The position numbers were made by a program, and so were the translations under genes. Positions 28,906 to 38,434 of a stretch of 64,000 nt of DNA are shown in pieces (position 1 is the first letter of the stretch; the number at the start of each line of letters is the position of its first letter). The DNA comes from Rhizobium sp. ICMP 5592. GTDB lineage: Bacteria; Pseudomonadota; Alphaproteobacteria; Rhizobiales; Rhizobiaceae. Location of the stretch: NCBI RefSeq assembly GCF_009498525.1, contig NZ_QSNT01000002.1:620001-684000 (forward strand), written 5' to 3'. The notes under the pieces are model-generated. The model made no database searches and was not told the DNA's origin. It saw only the letters and a program-made list of their open reading frames with translations.

Positions 28906-30366
28906 ATGCGCTCCAGGGCTATTGCCGCCGCTGCGGTTTTTTCCATCGGTCTTGCTGGCGCGTCGCAGGCGGCTGACGTCAACGAGCAGGGCGCCAAGGA
29001 ATTGCGCAATATCCTGACGCATTCCCTCTCTCGCGATCTTGCCCGTAGCGGCTTTGTCACCGTGACGCCCTCCGGCGATCAATATCAGATCACCTACGAC
29101 CTCGCGAAATTCTTCGACAAGATCAATTCCAGTGCGCTGTCGGTTACCGGCTTCAAGCCGCTATTGCTGTTCGCGCAGCCGCTGGCGGAGGGCAAATGGC
29201 ATCTGAAGGGCGATAATAGCCTCGATGTTTCGGTCCATTCGCCGACAGCGGACGTCAGCTATTCGGTTGCCTCCAACTCGGTCGACGGCGTTTTCGATCC
29301 GGCGCTCGAGGTGATGCGGTCGCTGGAGACGAAGAGCAATGGCATCAAGTTCTCCAGCATTGGCAGTGGTAGAAACACCGGTCACACGATGGACGCCACC
29401 ATCGATAGCGCATCGTTCTCCAGTTCGGTAACCGACGGCACCGAGGCCGGCAAGGTCAACCTGCAATCGCAGGGCACGTTGCAGCGCTTCAATGAAACGG
29501 TGACCGGGCCTGGTGCCTCGTCCGTCAACCTCGGCGCCGACAGCATCGATATCAAGGTGGCAGCGACAAGCCTGCCGGCGAAGGAACTGCGTGAGCTCGT
29601 CCACTTCTTCATTCAGCACGTCAAGGCCAAGCAACTGTCCGACAGCGGCAGCGAGAAATTCGCGGAACTGGTGCGCCGCGCCTTGCCTGGCTTCGGCTCG
29701 CTGGACGAGTCCGTAACGCTGAATAATCTGCTGGTGACGACCGCCAAGGGAAAGGTCGGCGTCAAGACAGTCGACTACAGCTTCAAGATGGATGGCCTCA
29801 CCGAGGCCTCCAACGTCAATTTCGGCCTGCGCGCGGAGCACTTCACGCCTGACGCCGGTCTCATTCCGTCGACCTATGCCGTCTTCCTACCGGAAACGCT
29901 CGATGTGCAGATCGGCATGCCCGATATCAATTTCGAGGGCATTATCGATGCGGCGCTGAAGAATGTGTCGACACGCGCAACGCCGGTTTCCGGCGAGGCG
30001 CTGAAGCGTATCGCGTTCCCGGGCGGCCTTGCGACGCTCGAGTTTCCGAAAATCAGCGCGACCTCCGGCGTCTACGATGTCGAGGTCTCCGGTGCGTTGA
30101 AGAGGGCCACCCAGTCCCATGCCGGCTACTCGCTGCAGGCAACGATCCTGGCGCGTGATTTCGACAAGACGGTCACCGCCATCCAGGATGCGGCCAAGAC
30201 GGACCCGCAACTGAACAAGGTGTCCTTCGGCCTGATGGCCGCCAAGGGCTTCGCCAAGACCGATCCGGACGGCCGTCTGCGCTGGGATGTCAGCATGGAT
30301 GAGAACCGCACCTTCACGGTGAACGGACAGGTGTTGAAGGGGCCGAAAGGCCAGAAGAGCCCTTAA
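28906..30366 (+). CDS. Secreted protein of unknown function (paralogue 1)
   Basis: 486 residues after GGAGAGG. A signal peptide MRSRAIAAAAVFSIGLAG is cleaved near SQA-AD. The mature part is beta-rich, with many alternating segments such as VKTVDYSFKMDGLTEASNVNFGL, and has no cysteine or membrane helix. The C-terminus reads FGLMAAKGFAKTDPDGRLRW. The neighbouring gene encodes a paralogue of identical length, beginning and ending with nearly the same blocks. A DUF2125-like assignment is possible but weak. A periplasmic or envelope role is inferred from the signal peptide alone. Confidence 0.78.
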   Translation: MRSRAIAAAAVFSIGLAGASQAADVNEQGAKELRNILTHSLSRDLARSGFVTVTPSGDQYQITYDLAKFFDKINSSALSVTGFKPLLLFAQPLAEGKWHLKGDNSLDVSVHSPTADVSYSVASNSVDGVFDPALEVMRSLETKSNGIKFSSIGSGRNTGHTMDATIDSASFSSSVTDGTEAGKVNLQSQGTLQRFNETVTGPGASSVNLGADSIDIKVAATSLPAKELRELVHFFIQHVKAKQLSDSGSEKFAELVRRALPGFGSLDESVTLNNLLVTTAKGKVGVKTVDYSFKMDGLTEASNVNFGLRAEHFTPDAGLIPSTYAVFLPETLDVQIGMPDINFEGIIDAALKNVSTRATPVSGEALKRIAFPGGLATLEFPKISATSGVYDVEVSGALKRATQSHAGYSLQATILARDFDKTVTAIQDAAKTDPQLNKVSFGLMAAKGFAKTDPDGRLRWDVSMDENRTFTVNGQVLKGPKGQKSP

Positions 30367-30472
30367 GAGTTTTTACCCGACGCTCGTTTTGGCGTCTTCG
30401 ATCTGACCGGGAACCCACTTCAGGGTTCTTTTGTTTCCAATTGTTTTTCTAGGTATTTTGGGGGAATGAAAT

Positions 30473-31933
30473 ATGCGTTTCAAAGCAGTAGCCGCGGCGG
30501 CGGTTTTCGCCGCGGGCCTGGCTGGCGCGTCGCAGGCGGCTGATGTCAATGAGCAGGGCGCCAAGGATCTGCTTGGCAATCTGACCTATTTCCTGCCCGG
30601 CGACATGGCCAAGAGCGGCTTCGTCGCGGTGAAGCCGGTAAGCGGCCATTACGAAGTCACTTATGATCTTCAGAAGCTCTTCGACAAGCTGAATATCAGC
30701 GATATCGTCATCAGCGGTCTCAAGCCGCTAACGGCACTTGCGACGCCGCAGGATGATGGCCTCTGGGCCATCCAAGGCAGCAATGCGATCGACGTGACGG
30801 CGCGTTCGAAGCCGGGTGGCGAGACGGACATGGAATTTCGCTATGCCCTGGCTTCTTCGAGCTTCCAGGGGATATTCGACCCCGCGCTCCACTACGTCCG
30901 CTCGATGGATCTGAAGGGCAGCGGCATTACCTTCGCCAGCAAGACCACCGATAAAGACAATGGCGTGCAAAAGAACGATGCCACGGCCGACAGCATCGTC
31001 TACAGGCTGTCCTCGACCGACAGCGGCGAGCCGGGCAAGCTTGATCTGAAGATGGACGGCAGCCTGCTATCCCTCAATAACAAGATTTCCTCCGGCGACA
31101 TGACGTTCGGCGAGATCAAGGTCGGCGCGATCGATTTCAATGCGAGCGCAACCAAGCTGCCGCTGAAGGCGCTGAACGAGATATTGCGCTTCGTCTCCGA
31201 TCACAAGGAAGCGAAAACCTTGTCCGATAGCGAGAGCGCCGAGATCAAGGCATTGCTGCAGAAGGCGATGCCGATTGCCGGTTCGTTTGAGGAGAAGGTC
31301 TCCATCAAGGATCTTTCCGTCTCGACGCTGTTTGGCGATGGCAGCCTGCAGAATATGGGCTACTCCTTCAAGGTGGCTGGGCCGAGCAATGCGATGAATG
31401 CCGATTTCGGCCTGAGTGCCGAAAAGCTCACCCTGGCTTCCGGCCTGGTGCCGCAAGACTATGTCGCCTTCATTCCCGATACTGCCGAAATGCAGGTGCA
31501 ACTGCCGAACCTGAACTTCAGCGCTCTCGCGGACGTTCTACAGCAGACCGACTTCAACCATCCTGCCGGTCAGGAAGCCGTGGACAACCAGTTGCAGCGG
31601 GCCATGTTCCCGGATGGAACGATGACGGTCAATTTTCCGAAGATCAGTGCGGTTTCGGGGCTCTACGACATTGAAGCCTCCGGCAGCATGCGCGGCGCTC
31701 TGGGCGATAGCGACCGGGTCACCATGAACATGACGGTGCTTGCCCGCGATCTCGACAAGACGATCGCCGCTGTTCAGGAGGTCGCCAAGACGCAGCCGGA
31801 TCTCAACCAGTTTTCCTTTGGCCTGATGATGGCCAAGGGTTTTGCCAAGACCGATCCCGACGGACGTTCGCGTTGGGAAGTCAGCATCGCCGACGACAAG
31901 ACCGTGACGATCAACGGCCAGGTCATCAAGTAA
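30473..31933 (+). CDS. Secreted protein of unknown function (paralogue 2)
   Basis: 486 residues, preceded by GGGGGA. It shares with paralogue 1 the signal region ending GLAGASQAADVNEQGAK and the C-terminal FGLMMAKGFAKTDPDGRSRW, but the middle has diverged (for example DLKGSGITFASKTTDKDN against KSNGIKFSSIGS). No cysteine or transmembrane helix follows the signal peptide. The gene follows its copy by 106 bases on the same strand and probably arose by tandem duplication. The strong divergence suggests different partners or ligands. Confidence 0.78.
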   Translation: MRFKAVAAAAVFAAGLAGASQAADVNEQGAKDLLGNLTYFLPGDMAKSGFVAVKPVSGHYEVTYDLQKLFDKLNISDIVISGLKPLTALATPQDDGLWAIQGSNAIDVTARSKPGGETDMEFRYALASSSFQGIFDPALHYVRSMDLKGSGITFASKTTDKDNGVQKNDATADSIVYRLSSTDSGEPGKLDLKMDGSLLSLNNKISSGDMTFGEIKVGAIDFNASATKLPLKALNEILRFVSDHKEAKTLSDSESAEIKALLQKAMPIAGSFEEKVSIKDLSVSTLFGDGSLQNMGYSFKVAGPSNAMNADFGLSAEKLTLASGLVPQDYVAFIPDTAEMQVQLPNLNFSALADVLQQTDFNHPAGQEAVDNQLQRAMFPDGTMTVNFPKISAVSGLYDIEASGSMRGALGDSDRVTMNMTVLARDLDKTIAAVQEVAKTQPDLNQFSFGLMMAKGFAKTDPDGRSRWEVSIADDKTVTINGQVIK

Positions 31934-31958
31934 GTCGCTCGAATACCAGAATGCGAAG

Positions 31959-33194
31959 ATGTTTGTCCTAAGGCCGCTGGCCCAGCGCTCGATTTTTCTC
32001 CTATGGGCCGGCCAGGTGCTGGCGGCGACCGGATCCGAATTCTACATGGTCGCCGTCGTCTGGATCGCGGCGGATTTCATTGGCAGCAACGCGGGCTACG
32101 TGTCCGCGTTGCAGTCGGGCATGCTTCTGTTCGGCAGTCTCTTCGGCGGCATACTGACGGATCGCTGGCGGCATAGCACGACGATGATTTCGTCCGATAT
32201 GCTGCGCGCGCTGCTATTGCTGGTGCTGTCCGTCGCCGGCTTGATGCATGTCATGAGCCTGCCGTTGCTGATAGTGCTTGCCGGATGTATCGCCTTGCTG
32301 ACGGCAGCGTTCGATCCGTCGTTGCAGGCGACCTTGCCGACGATCGCCGTCGATCCCGACATCCGGCATGCGACCAACGGATTGTTCGACGCGACAAGGC
32401 GCATGGCCCGCATTCTGGGGCCTAGCTTGATTGCGCTGGTCAACGGCTTCCTGCCGAAATCTCAGTTCTTCACCGTGACAGCGGCGACATTGCTGCTGTC
32501 GGCGCTAGCGGTCTGGCTGGCTGTCGCCAAAGTGCCGCCTGCACCTCGCCGTCGCGATTTCTCGGGCGCGGCTGCGGTGATCGACGGCGTGCTGGGCGGA
32601 TGGAGGGCGGCGCGGGGTCATGCCGCCATCCTCTATGGGCTGTTCACCAACCTAATGGGAAATATCGCCTGGGCCATGGGCATTTTGCTCGGAATGATCC
32701 TGCACCTGCGTGAAACCAGCACCGATCCCTTGACCGATTACAGCCTGATGATGACGGCCTACGGCGTCGGCAACGTGACGACCAACCTCATCCTCAGCAA
32801 TATGAAGCCACGGCGGCCGGTGGTCTGGATCATCGTGGCAAAGTTGATTTTCGGCACCGGCGTTTTCCTCCTGCCGCTGATGCATGACCGTTTCTGGTTG
32901 ATGGCCGTTGCATGTTTTGCCTCGATCAACGGCCCCTTCGAGAATCTCGCCATGCTGCATCTGATGCAGACGAGGAGCGAGCCGCACCGTCTGGCGCAGA
33001 TCTATCGCTTGATGATGTGCGCGATCTTTCTCGGCCTTTTCCTTGCCTATCTCATGTCGCCGACGCTCTTTGCCTGGTTTGGCATCGGGCCGTCGATCAT
33101 GGGGGCGGGCGCCGCGGTTTTCTTTGCCGGGCTGATCGGAATAGGGCTGCTTGTCTGGCGGCAAAGACATTCGGCCGGTGTGACACCGGCATGA
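31959..33194 (+). CDS. MFS transporter
   Basis: 411 residues, twelve hydrophobic segments. The N-terminal domain starts RSIFLLWAGQVLAATGSEFYM; the conserved loop 2-3 is GGILTDRWRHSTTM, the motif A region of the major facilitator family. It resembles enterobactin-exporter or multidrug type proteins; the substrate is unknown. It lies 25 bases after paralogue 2 on the same strand and is probably in the same operon, so the secreted proteins and the exporter may act together. Confidence 0.88.
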   Translation: MFVLRPLAQRSIFLLWAGQVLAATGSEFYMVAVVWIAADFIGSNAGYVSALQSGMLLFGSLFGGILTDRWRHSTTMISSDMLRALLLLVLSVAGLMHVMSLPLLIVLAGCIALLTAAFDPSLQATLPTIAVDPDIRHATNGLFDATRRMARILGPSLIALVNGFLPKSQFFTVTAATLLLSALAVWLAVAKVPPAPRRRDFSGAAAVIDGVLGGWRAARGHAAILYGLFTNLMGNIAWAMGILLGMILHLRETSTDPLTDYSLMMTAYGVGNVTTNLILSNMKPRRPVVWIIVAKLIFGTGVFLLPLMHDRFWLMAVACFASINGPFENLAMLHLMQTRSEPHRLAQIYRLMMCAIFLGLFLAYLMSPTLFAWFGIGPSIMGAGAAVFFAGLIGIGLLVWRQRHSAGVTPA

Positions 33195-33211
33195 GGAAGG
33201 ACGGCCGGTTT

Positions 33212-34144
33212 TCAGTCGAACAGACTGGAAACCGATTCTTCCTGGCTGGTGCGGTTGATGGCTTCGCCGATGAGGCTGGCGGTGCTGATGACGCGGATGT
33301 TCGGTGCGGATAGCACCGCCGTCGTCGGCTGAATGGAATCGGTAATCACCAGTTCCTTCAGCTTCGAATTGGCGATGCGGGTCACGGCGCCACCGGACAG
33401 AACGCCGTGGGTGATATAGGCCGTAACGCTGGTCGCGCCATTCTTCAGCAGCGCCTCGGCGGCATTGCAGAGCGTGCCGCCGGAATCGACGATATCGTCG
33501 ATCAGGATGCAGTCCTTGCCGGTGACATCGCCGATGATGTTCATGACTTCGGATTCACCTGGGCGATCACGGCGCTTGTCCACGATCGCCAGCAGACAGT
33601 CGAGACGTTTGGCGAGTGCGCGGGCACGCACCACGCCGCCGACGTCGGGCGAAACCACCATGACGTTGCCGATATCGTAGTTGGCCACGATGTCGCGCGT
33701 CAGGATCGGCAGGGCGTAAAGATTATCCGTCGGTATATCGAAGAAGCCCTGGATCTGGCCGGCGTGAAGATCAAGCGTCAATACGCGATCGGCCCCGGCC
33801 TCGGTGATGAGGTTTGCCACGAGCTTCGCCGAGATCGGCGTGCGCGGACCGGCCTTGCGGTCCTGACGAGCATAGCCGAAATAGGGGATGACAGCCGTGA
33901 TGCGCCGCGCCGAGGAGCGCCGCATCGCATCGACCATGATCAACAATTCCATGAGGTGGTCATTGGCCGGAAACGACGTCGGCTGAACGACAAACACGTC
34001 CTCGCCACGTACGTTTTCCTGGATTTCAACGAAGATTTCCTGGTCCGCGAAACGCCGAACACTTGCCTTCCCCAAAGGAAGATTGAGATAATTGCAGATC
34101 GCTTCGGCGAGGTGCCTGTTCGAATTGCCTGCGAAAATCTTCAT
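33212..34144 (-). CDS. prs: Ribose-phosphate pyrophosphokinase
   Basis: 310 residues. It starts [20 protein letters not shown]; the metal and ATP loop is [20 protein letters not shown], with the flexible ATP-binding region, and the PRPP site is [20 protein letters not shown]. The enzyme makes PRPP for nucleotides, histidine and tryptophan. It converges with the MFS gene; 17 bases separate the stops. Its typical neighbour rplY lies 4.6 kb away. Confidence 0.96.
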   Translation of the reverse strand: MKIFAGNSNRHLAEAICNYLNLPLGKASVRRFADQEIFVEIQENVRGEDVFVVQPTSFPANDHLMELLIMVDAMRRSSARRITAVIPYFGYARQDRKAGPRTPISAKLVANLITEAGADRVLTLDLHAGQIQGFFDIPTDNLYALPILTRDIVANYDIGNVMVVSPDVGGVVRARALAKRLDCLLAIVDKRRDRPGESEVMNIIGDVTGKDCILIDDIVDSGGTLCNAAEALLKNGATSVTAYITHGVLSGGAVTRIANSKLKELVITDSIQPTTAVLSAPNIRVISTASLIGEAINRTSQEESVSSLFD

Positions 34145-34250
34145 TTTGGCCCGCCTGTTACCAACCTGATAGCCGCGCTTTTAACCGCCTTGCTCCCGAA
34201 TGCAAGGGGGGAGAGGCATGATAGCTTTCATATTTCTGAAAAGCCTGTGG

Positions 34251-35132
34251 CTATCCACCGCGAGAGTCACGCCAGGAATTGAATTCCGACATGGTTTTGG
34301 TGGCGATTTTCTGCATGACGGCAGGCGGAACGGCGCTCCATGGATCGCCGCGCTTCAGCGGCGCGCTTTCCGCCCCTTGGATTCGGTGCAGGCGGGCACC
34401 GCTATTGTCGAGGACGTCCCAGACATAGGTGACGGAAATCTGAGGTCCATCCTGGAAGGCGGAAAGATAGCCCTTCAGGATATAGCTGGCGCTGGAATCG
34501 CTCGAACTCTTGATTGCGAGGCCAAGCGAACGCGCCTCCGCGCCGAGCTGTCGCGAAAGCGGCGTGACGGCCTCGACCGGTGCGCCGATGATCGGCAGGA
34601 AGCGAACGCTGTTTCCACCGGTGACCGCCGCGGGGGCGATGGAGGCTTGTTGTTGCTGTTGCGCGGGCGGCTGTTGGTCGCCCTGTTGATCTTCCGCCGC
34701 CTGTTGCTGCGGTTGCGGGTCGTCGGCGAGGCGGCGATCGGCCTCGCGCTGCTCGTCGGATTCCGAGATTGGTGAACTGTCCTGCGGGATGGACGCGGTC
34801 TGGGAGCCATCGAGAGGGCGTGAGGCGTAAGGGTTGCCGCCGCCGCTTCTGAGCGCTGCCGCCTGATCGTCCAGCGAGCCTCCGCCCGAGCTTTGCGTTT
34901 GGTAACCTTGCTGCTGATAGCCCTGTCGTTGGTAGCTGTAGCTGTCCTGCGCGGTCTGATAGCTCCGCTGGCGCTGCGGCGCGGAGGCCATGCGTTCGAC
35001 ATCGCGTTGCGTGACGGGGCTGGATCCGGCGTCGCCGATGGTTCCGGGCGGCGTCAGGGCGTCTGTCGTGTTGCAGGCGGCGAGCGCAAGGCAGAAGCCA
35101 ACGGAAATCAACGTTGTCCTGACCTGTCCCAT
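34251..35132 (-). CDS. Glutamine-rich lipoprotein
   Basis: 293 residues from the ATG at 35132 (AAGGAT upstream; a GTG two codons earlier is in frame). The signal peptide ends in the lipobox LAAC (LALAACNTTDALTPPG). Residues about 55-150 are low complexity, rich in Gln, Ser and Tyr (QRQGYQQQGYQTQSSGGG), and then EDQQGDQQPPAQQQQQ. The C-terminal 120 residues look folded and contain SYILKGYLSAFQDGPQISVTYVWDVLD. The domain is unknown to me. It would be anchored in the outer or inner membrane. Confidence 0.8.
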   Translation of the reverse strand: MGQVRTTLISVGFCLALAACNTTDALTPPGTIGDAGSSPVTQRDVERMASAPQRQRSYQTAQDSYSYQRQGYQQQGYQTQSSGGGSLDDQAAALRSGGGNPYASRPLDGSQTASIPQDSSPISESDEQREADRRLADDPQPQQQAAEDQQGDQQPPAQQQQQASIAPAAVTGGNSVRFLPIIGAPVEAVTPLSRQLGAEARSLGLAIKSSSDSSASYILKGYLSAFQDGPQISVTYVWDVLDNSGARLHRIQGAESAPLKRGDPWSAVPPAVMQKIATKTMSEFNSWRDSRGG

Positions 35133-35187
35133 GTACACGATCCTTTCCTTCGAGGGGCACCCCGTTCAGGATCGCTATTTTACGCCG

Positions 35188-36339
35188 CTAACGGTTAAGA
35201 AATTCGAGCGGATGGCGCGACAGGGCTCTGGGGCCTTGGGATGTCGTCAGATAGGTCTGGCCGAGCGTCATCGCGGTGCCAGTATCGGAATCCATGATGA
35301 TCATGTGCACGAAGAGCGACATGCTCTCCTCGATCTCCTGCGGATTACCGGCAACAAACATCTCATGCTCCATCCAGGAAGGGGAGAAGCGAGCGCCGAG
35401 CGAATAACCGCAGGCATTCAGCCGGTGGCGGGTAAGGCCGCGCTCGTCCATGATCTTGGCGTGCATGTCGAAGACGTCGCCGAAGGTATGGCCGGGTTTC
35501 AGCACGGTTTCGATCGCCTGAATGGTTTCGAGACAGGCACTGAAGAGCTCGCGGTGGCGATGGCTGGGGTCGCCGATGACGACCGTTCGCATCATCGCGG
35601 CATGGTAATGGGCGTAGGTGCCGGCCCATTCGAGGGTAAGCTGGTCGTTGGCGTCAAGCTTGCGGCGGCCGGCGGTGTAGCGGCAGAGCAGGGCCTGCGG
35701 CCCGGAGCCTATGATGAACTCATTGGCGGGATAATCGCCGCCGCCGGAAAAGATCGTGCCCTGCATGGCGGCCAGGATATCGGCCTCGTCGGCACCGGGC
35801 TTGATCAGCGGGAGTGCAGCGTCCAGCGCATCGTCGGCAAGGGCGGCGGCGCGCTCGACATAGGCGATTTCCATCGGAGTTTTGATAAGGCGCAGGCGGC
35901 TGACGAGATAGGAGGCGTCGACAACCTGGCCGAAGGTGGCGATCTGGCTGTCGAGCAGGCGGGCGACGCGGCCGGTCATGCCGTGCGTGTCATATTCGAC
36001 GCCAATGCGGGCGCCGAGCAGATCGAGCTCGACCAGCAATTCCTTGAGATCGACGGTTGGGTCGGCGTTGACGCGATCGACCCAGATGCGAATGTCGGAA
36101 ATGATCGAGGTCAGCTGCGCCTGGCGAAGATCGGCCGAGCGGGTCAAAAGCACCATCGTACCGTCCGACTTGACCACCAGCGTCTGGAAGAAGCAGTAGC
36201 CGAAGGTATCGTAGCCCGTCAGCCAGTACATGCTCTCCTGCGCGAAGAGCAGCATGGCGTCGAGCTTCTCCTCCTGCATTTTCGCGAGGAGACGGGCCAG
36301 GCGGGCGTCGAATTCGCTACGTTCGAAATGCAGGGCCAT
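35188..36339 (-). CDS. M24 family metallopeptidase (Xaa-Pro type)
   Basis: 383 residues from the ATG at 36339 (MALHFERSEFDARLARLL), preceded by GGAG. The N-terminal creatinase-like domain is followed by the peptidase part with metal ligands in DQLTLEWAGTYAHYHAAMMRT and CGYSLGARFSPSWMEHEMF. The pita-bread fold normally cleaves Xaa-Pro dipeptides or acts as a creatinase-type enzyme. It follows pgeF by a single base, so both come from the same message. Start choice excludes 33 upstream in-frame codons. Confidence 0.85.
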   Translation of the reverse strand: MALHFERSEFDARLARLLAKMQEEKLDAMLLFAQESMYWLTGYDTFGYCFFQTLVVKSDGTMVLLTRSADLRQAQLTSIISDIRIWVDRVNADPTVDLKELLVELDLLGARIGVEYDTHGMTGRVARLLDSQIATFGQVVDASYLVSRLRLIKTPMEIAYVERAAALADDALDAALPLIKPGADEADILAAMQGTIFSGGGDYPANEFIIGSGPQALLCRYTAGRRKLDANDQLTLEWAGTYAHYHAAMMRTVVIGDPSHRHRELFSACLETIQAIETVLKPGHTFGDVFDMHAKIMDERGLTRHRLNACGYSLGARFSPSWMEHEMFVAGNPQEIEESMSLFVHMIIMDSDTGTAMTLGQTYLTTSQGPRALSRHPLEFLNR

Positions 36340-36340
36340 T

Positions 36341-37123
36341 TTAGGAGGTCTCCTCGATGGCGATGGCGGAAATCTGCCGGCCGTAATCCGGCTCCTTCGC
36401 ATGCGTGGTGCGGCGATAGGAGAAGAAGCGGTCGGCATCGGGATAGGTGCAGAGAGCGAGGCTTTCGGCGGTCACGCCAGCCTTGTGCAAGCGGTCGACC
36501 GTCAGCGCCGGCAGGTCGAACATCGCGTGGCCAGGCTTTTCGGACGGAATGAAATACCTGGTGTAGTCCGGGTCGTAAGCGGTGAAGCGATCGACGAATT
36601 CCGGGCCGACTTCATAGCTTGCCTGGCTGATCGAGGGGCCGAGGCAGGCGGTGATCGCCTCGTGCTTGGCGCCAAGCGCGACCATCGCCTCGATGGTGTT
36701 CTCCAGCACGCCGGTCAGCGCGCCCTTCCAGCCAGCATGGGCGGCACCGATCACCCGGTTCTCGGGATCGGCGAAGAGGATCGGTCCGCAATCGGCGGCG
36801 AGCACGCCGAGCACGATCCCCGGCGTCGCCGTCACTATTGCGTCGGCCTGCGGGCGATTGCCGTCGTAGTTGGCGCTGACGGTGATGACGTCTGGCGAAT
36901 GGACCTGATGCACGGTCGCAAGCCGCTCCAGCGGCAGGCCGAACCAGCCGGCGACGCGGCGGCGGTTTTCCTCCACATGCGCGCGGTCGTCATGGGAGCC
37001 GAGGCCGACGTTCAAGCCGCGATAAAGGCCCTCCGAAACGCCGCCCTCGCGGGTGAAATAGCCGTGGCGGATACCGGCGCTTTTGGCGGCGCTCAGCAGC
37101 GTGCTTTCAATCGGAGTCAGCAA
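36341..37123 (-). CDS. pgeF: Peptidoglycan editing factor PgeF (laccase domain)
   Basis: 260 residues from a TTG with AAAGGA upstream; no ATG is present in the first 130 codons. The metal-binding residues of the YfiH/DUF152 family are in LATVHQVHSPDVITV (His), LGVLAADCGPILFAD (Cys) and VIGAAHAGWKGALTGVL (His). The family removes L-serine misincorporated into murein precursors, as known for E. coli PgeF. The gene lies between midA and the M24 peptidase, in the lgt operon. Confidence 0.92.
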   Translation of the reverse strand: MLTPIESTLLSAAKSAGIRHGYFTREGGVSEGLYRGLNVGLGSHDDRAHVEENRRRVAGWFGLPLERLATVHQVHSPDVITVSANYDGNRPQADAIVTATPGIVLGVLAADCGPILFADPENRVIGAAHAGWKGALTGVLENTIEAMVALGAKHEAITACLGPSISQASYEVGPEFVDRFTAYDPDYTRYFIPSEKPGHAMFDLPALTVDRLHKAGVTAESLALCTYPDADRFFSYRRTTHAKEPDYGRQISAIAIEETS

Positions 37124-37258
37124 TACCGCGTGTCCTTTGATGGGTTCTTTGGCGTGGATCGTGATGAATAACGCATCTGTGGCGAAGCGGTTCGATTTGG
37201 CCGGGATGTTGGCCCAGCCATGCGCGCTCTGTCAATCCGCCGGCTTTAGCAGTCTTGT

Positions 37259-38359
37259 TCAGCGTGCCGGGCGAAAGGGCTGGAGATCGATCGACGGGCT
37301 GGAGACTGCCAGCACCTTAAAGAGCTCGCCCATCTTGCCTTCGCCGGCACCGGCAAGCCGTTCGACGGCGGCGCGGATGCCGTCCTGTGTTGCCGCATCG
37401 CGATCGCGGCCAAGTGCGGCCGCCCGCTCCAGCAGCCCGAGCCCGAGGAGAAAATCGCCCTGATGACAGCATCCGTTGATCTGCAGGCCGGATGCGGCGG
37501 CCGTCTGAGCCAGATGCTGGAAATCGACATGGCTGGTGAGATCCGCTTCACCGGGATGCTCCAGCGGCGGATCGTATTCATGCATACGCACGGCTTGCAG
37601 AGTGTCGCCGAAGCCGGTCGCCATGTGTCCGTAGTCAATGGCAAGCGCGGTGCCGCCATGTGCGGCGATCCGATCGCAGATCGTCGTCATCACCGCCTGT
37701 CGGGCAGGGGCGATCTCGAAGATGGTGCCGACGGGCGGCAGCTGCCCGTCCGGAAGGAATGCTGGATCGAGGCCGGCGACGCCCACCGCGAAGGTCAGCT
37801 CGTCATTGGCGTCAAGCCCGACCGTGCGCTCGCGAAACCCGTTCGCGGTGCGGACGAACTGGCGAATGGGAATGGCGTCGAAGAGCTCGTTGGCGGCAAG
37901 CAGGGTGAAGCCTGCCGGCACGTCGTTGAAGTCGGAATGCCAGGAAACCTTGTCGCCATGATCGGCAAGCGTCTGGCGCTGAAACTCCTGCAACCGATCG
38001 CTGGTTTCGACCAGGTGTACGTTCATGGCGTCATAGAGCGGCGGCGCGAGCTTGCTGATGACACGCAGCATGTCGGCCATCATCGTGCCACGGCCGGGGC
38101 CGATTTCCACCAGGCGGACATCGCCCGGCGTACCATGGCGCTGCCAGGCATGCACCATGAAGATGCCGATCATCTCACCGAAAAGCTGGCTGATCTCGGG
38201 CGCTGTGACGAAATCGCCGACGCTGCCGAAGGGTTCGCGCGTCTTGTAGTAGCCGTGCTGCGGATCGGCGAGACAGAGGGAGAAATAATCGGTGATGCTG
38301 ACCGGTCCGTTCGCACGGATAATGGCTTTGATTTTTTCGCCGAGCGGGGTCGTCATCAT
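37259..38359 (-). CDS. MidA/NDUFAF7-type class I SAM-dependent methyltransferase
   Basis: 366 residues (DUF185). The region PFGSVGDFVTAPEISQLFGE and the SAM-binding RLVEIGPGRGTMMADMLR (about 80-97) are diagnostic; LLAANELFDAIPIRQF follows. The eukaryotic relative NDUFAF7 methylates an arginine of a complex I subunit, and a similar task is plausible but unproven here. It stands between lgt and pgeF. Confidence 0.9.
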   Translation of the reverse strand: MMTTPLGEKIKAIIRANGPVSITDYFSLCLADPQHGYYKTREPFGSVGDFVTAPEISQLFGEMIGIFMVHAWQRHGTPGDVRLVEIGPGRGTMMADMLRVISKLAPPLYDAMNVHLVETSDRLQEFQRQTLADHGDKVSWHSDFNDVPAGFTLLAANELFDAIPIRQFVRTANGFRERTVGLDANDELTFAVGVAGLDPAFLPDGQLPPVGTIFEIAPARQAVMTTICDRIAAHGGTALAIDYGHMATGFGDTLQAVRMHEYDPPLEHPGEADLTSHVDFQHLAQTAAASGLQINGCCHQGDFLLGLGLLERAAALGRDRDAATQDGIRAAVERLAGAGEGKMGELFKVLAVSSPSIDLQPFRPAR

Positions 38360-38372
38360 TTGGTCTCGCTAG

Positions 38373-38418
38373 AGCATGATTCCGAAAAATATAAGGCAGT
38401 TTTCGGAAGGATCACGCG
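38373..38418. repeat. Rhizobial extragenic palindromic element
   Basis: GAGCATGATTCCGAAAA and TTTTCGGAAGGATCACGC form an imperfect inverted repeat between midA and lgt. It matches the intergenic mosaic-type repeats common in rhizobial genomes. Confidence 0.55.
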
Positions 38419-38434
38419 ATATTTCACCCAGAGA

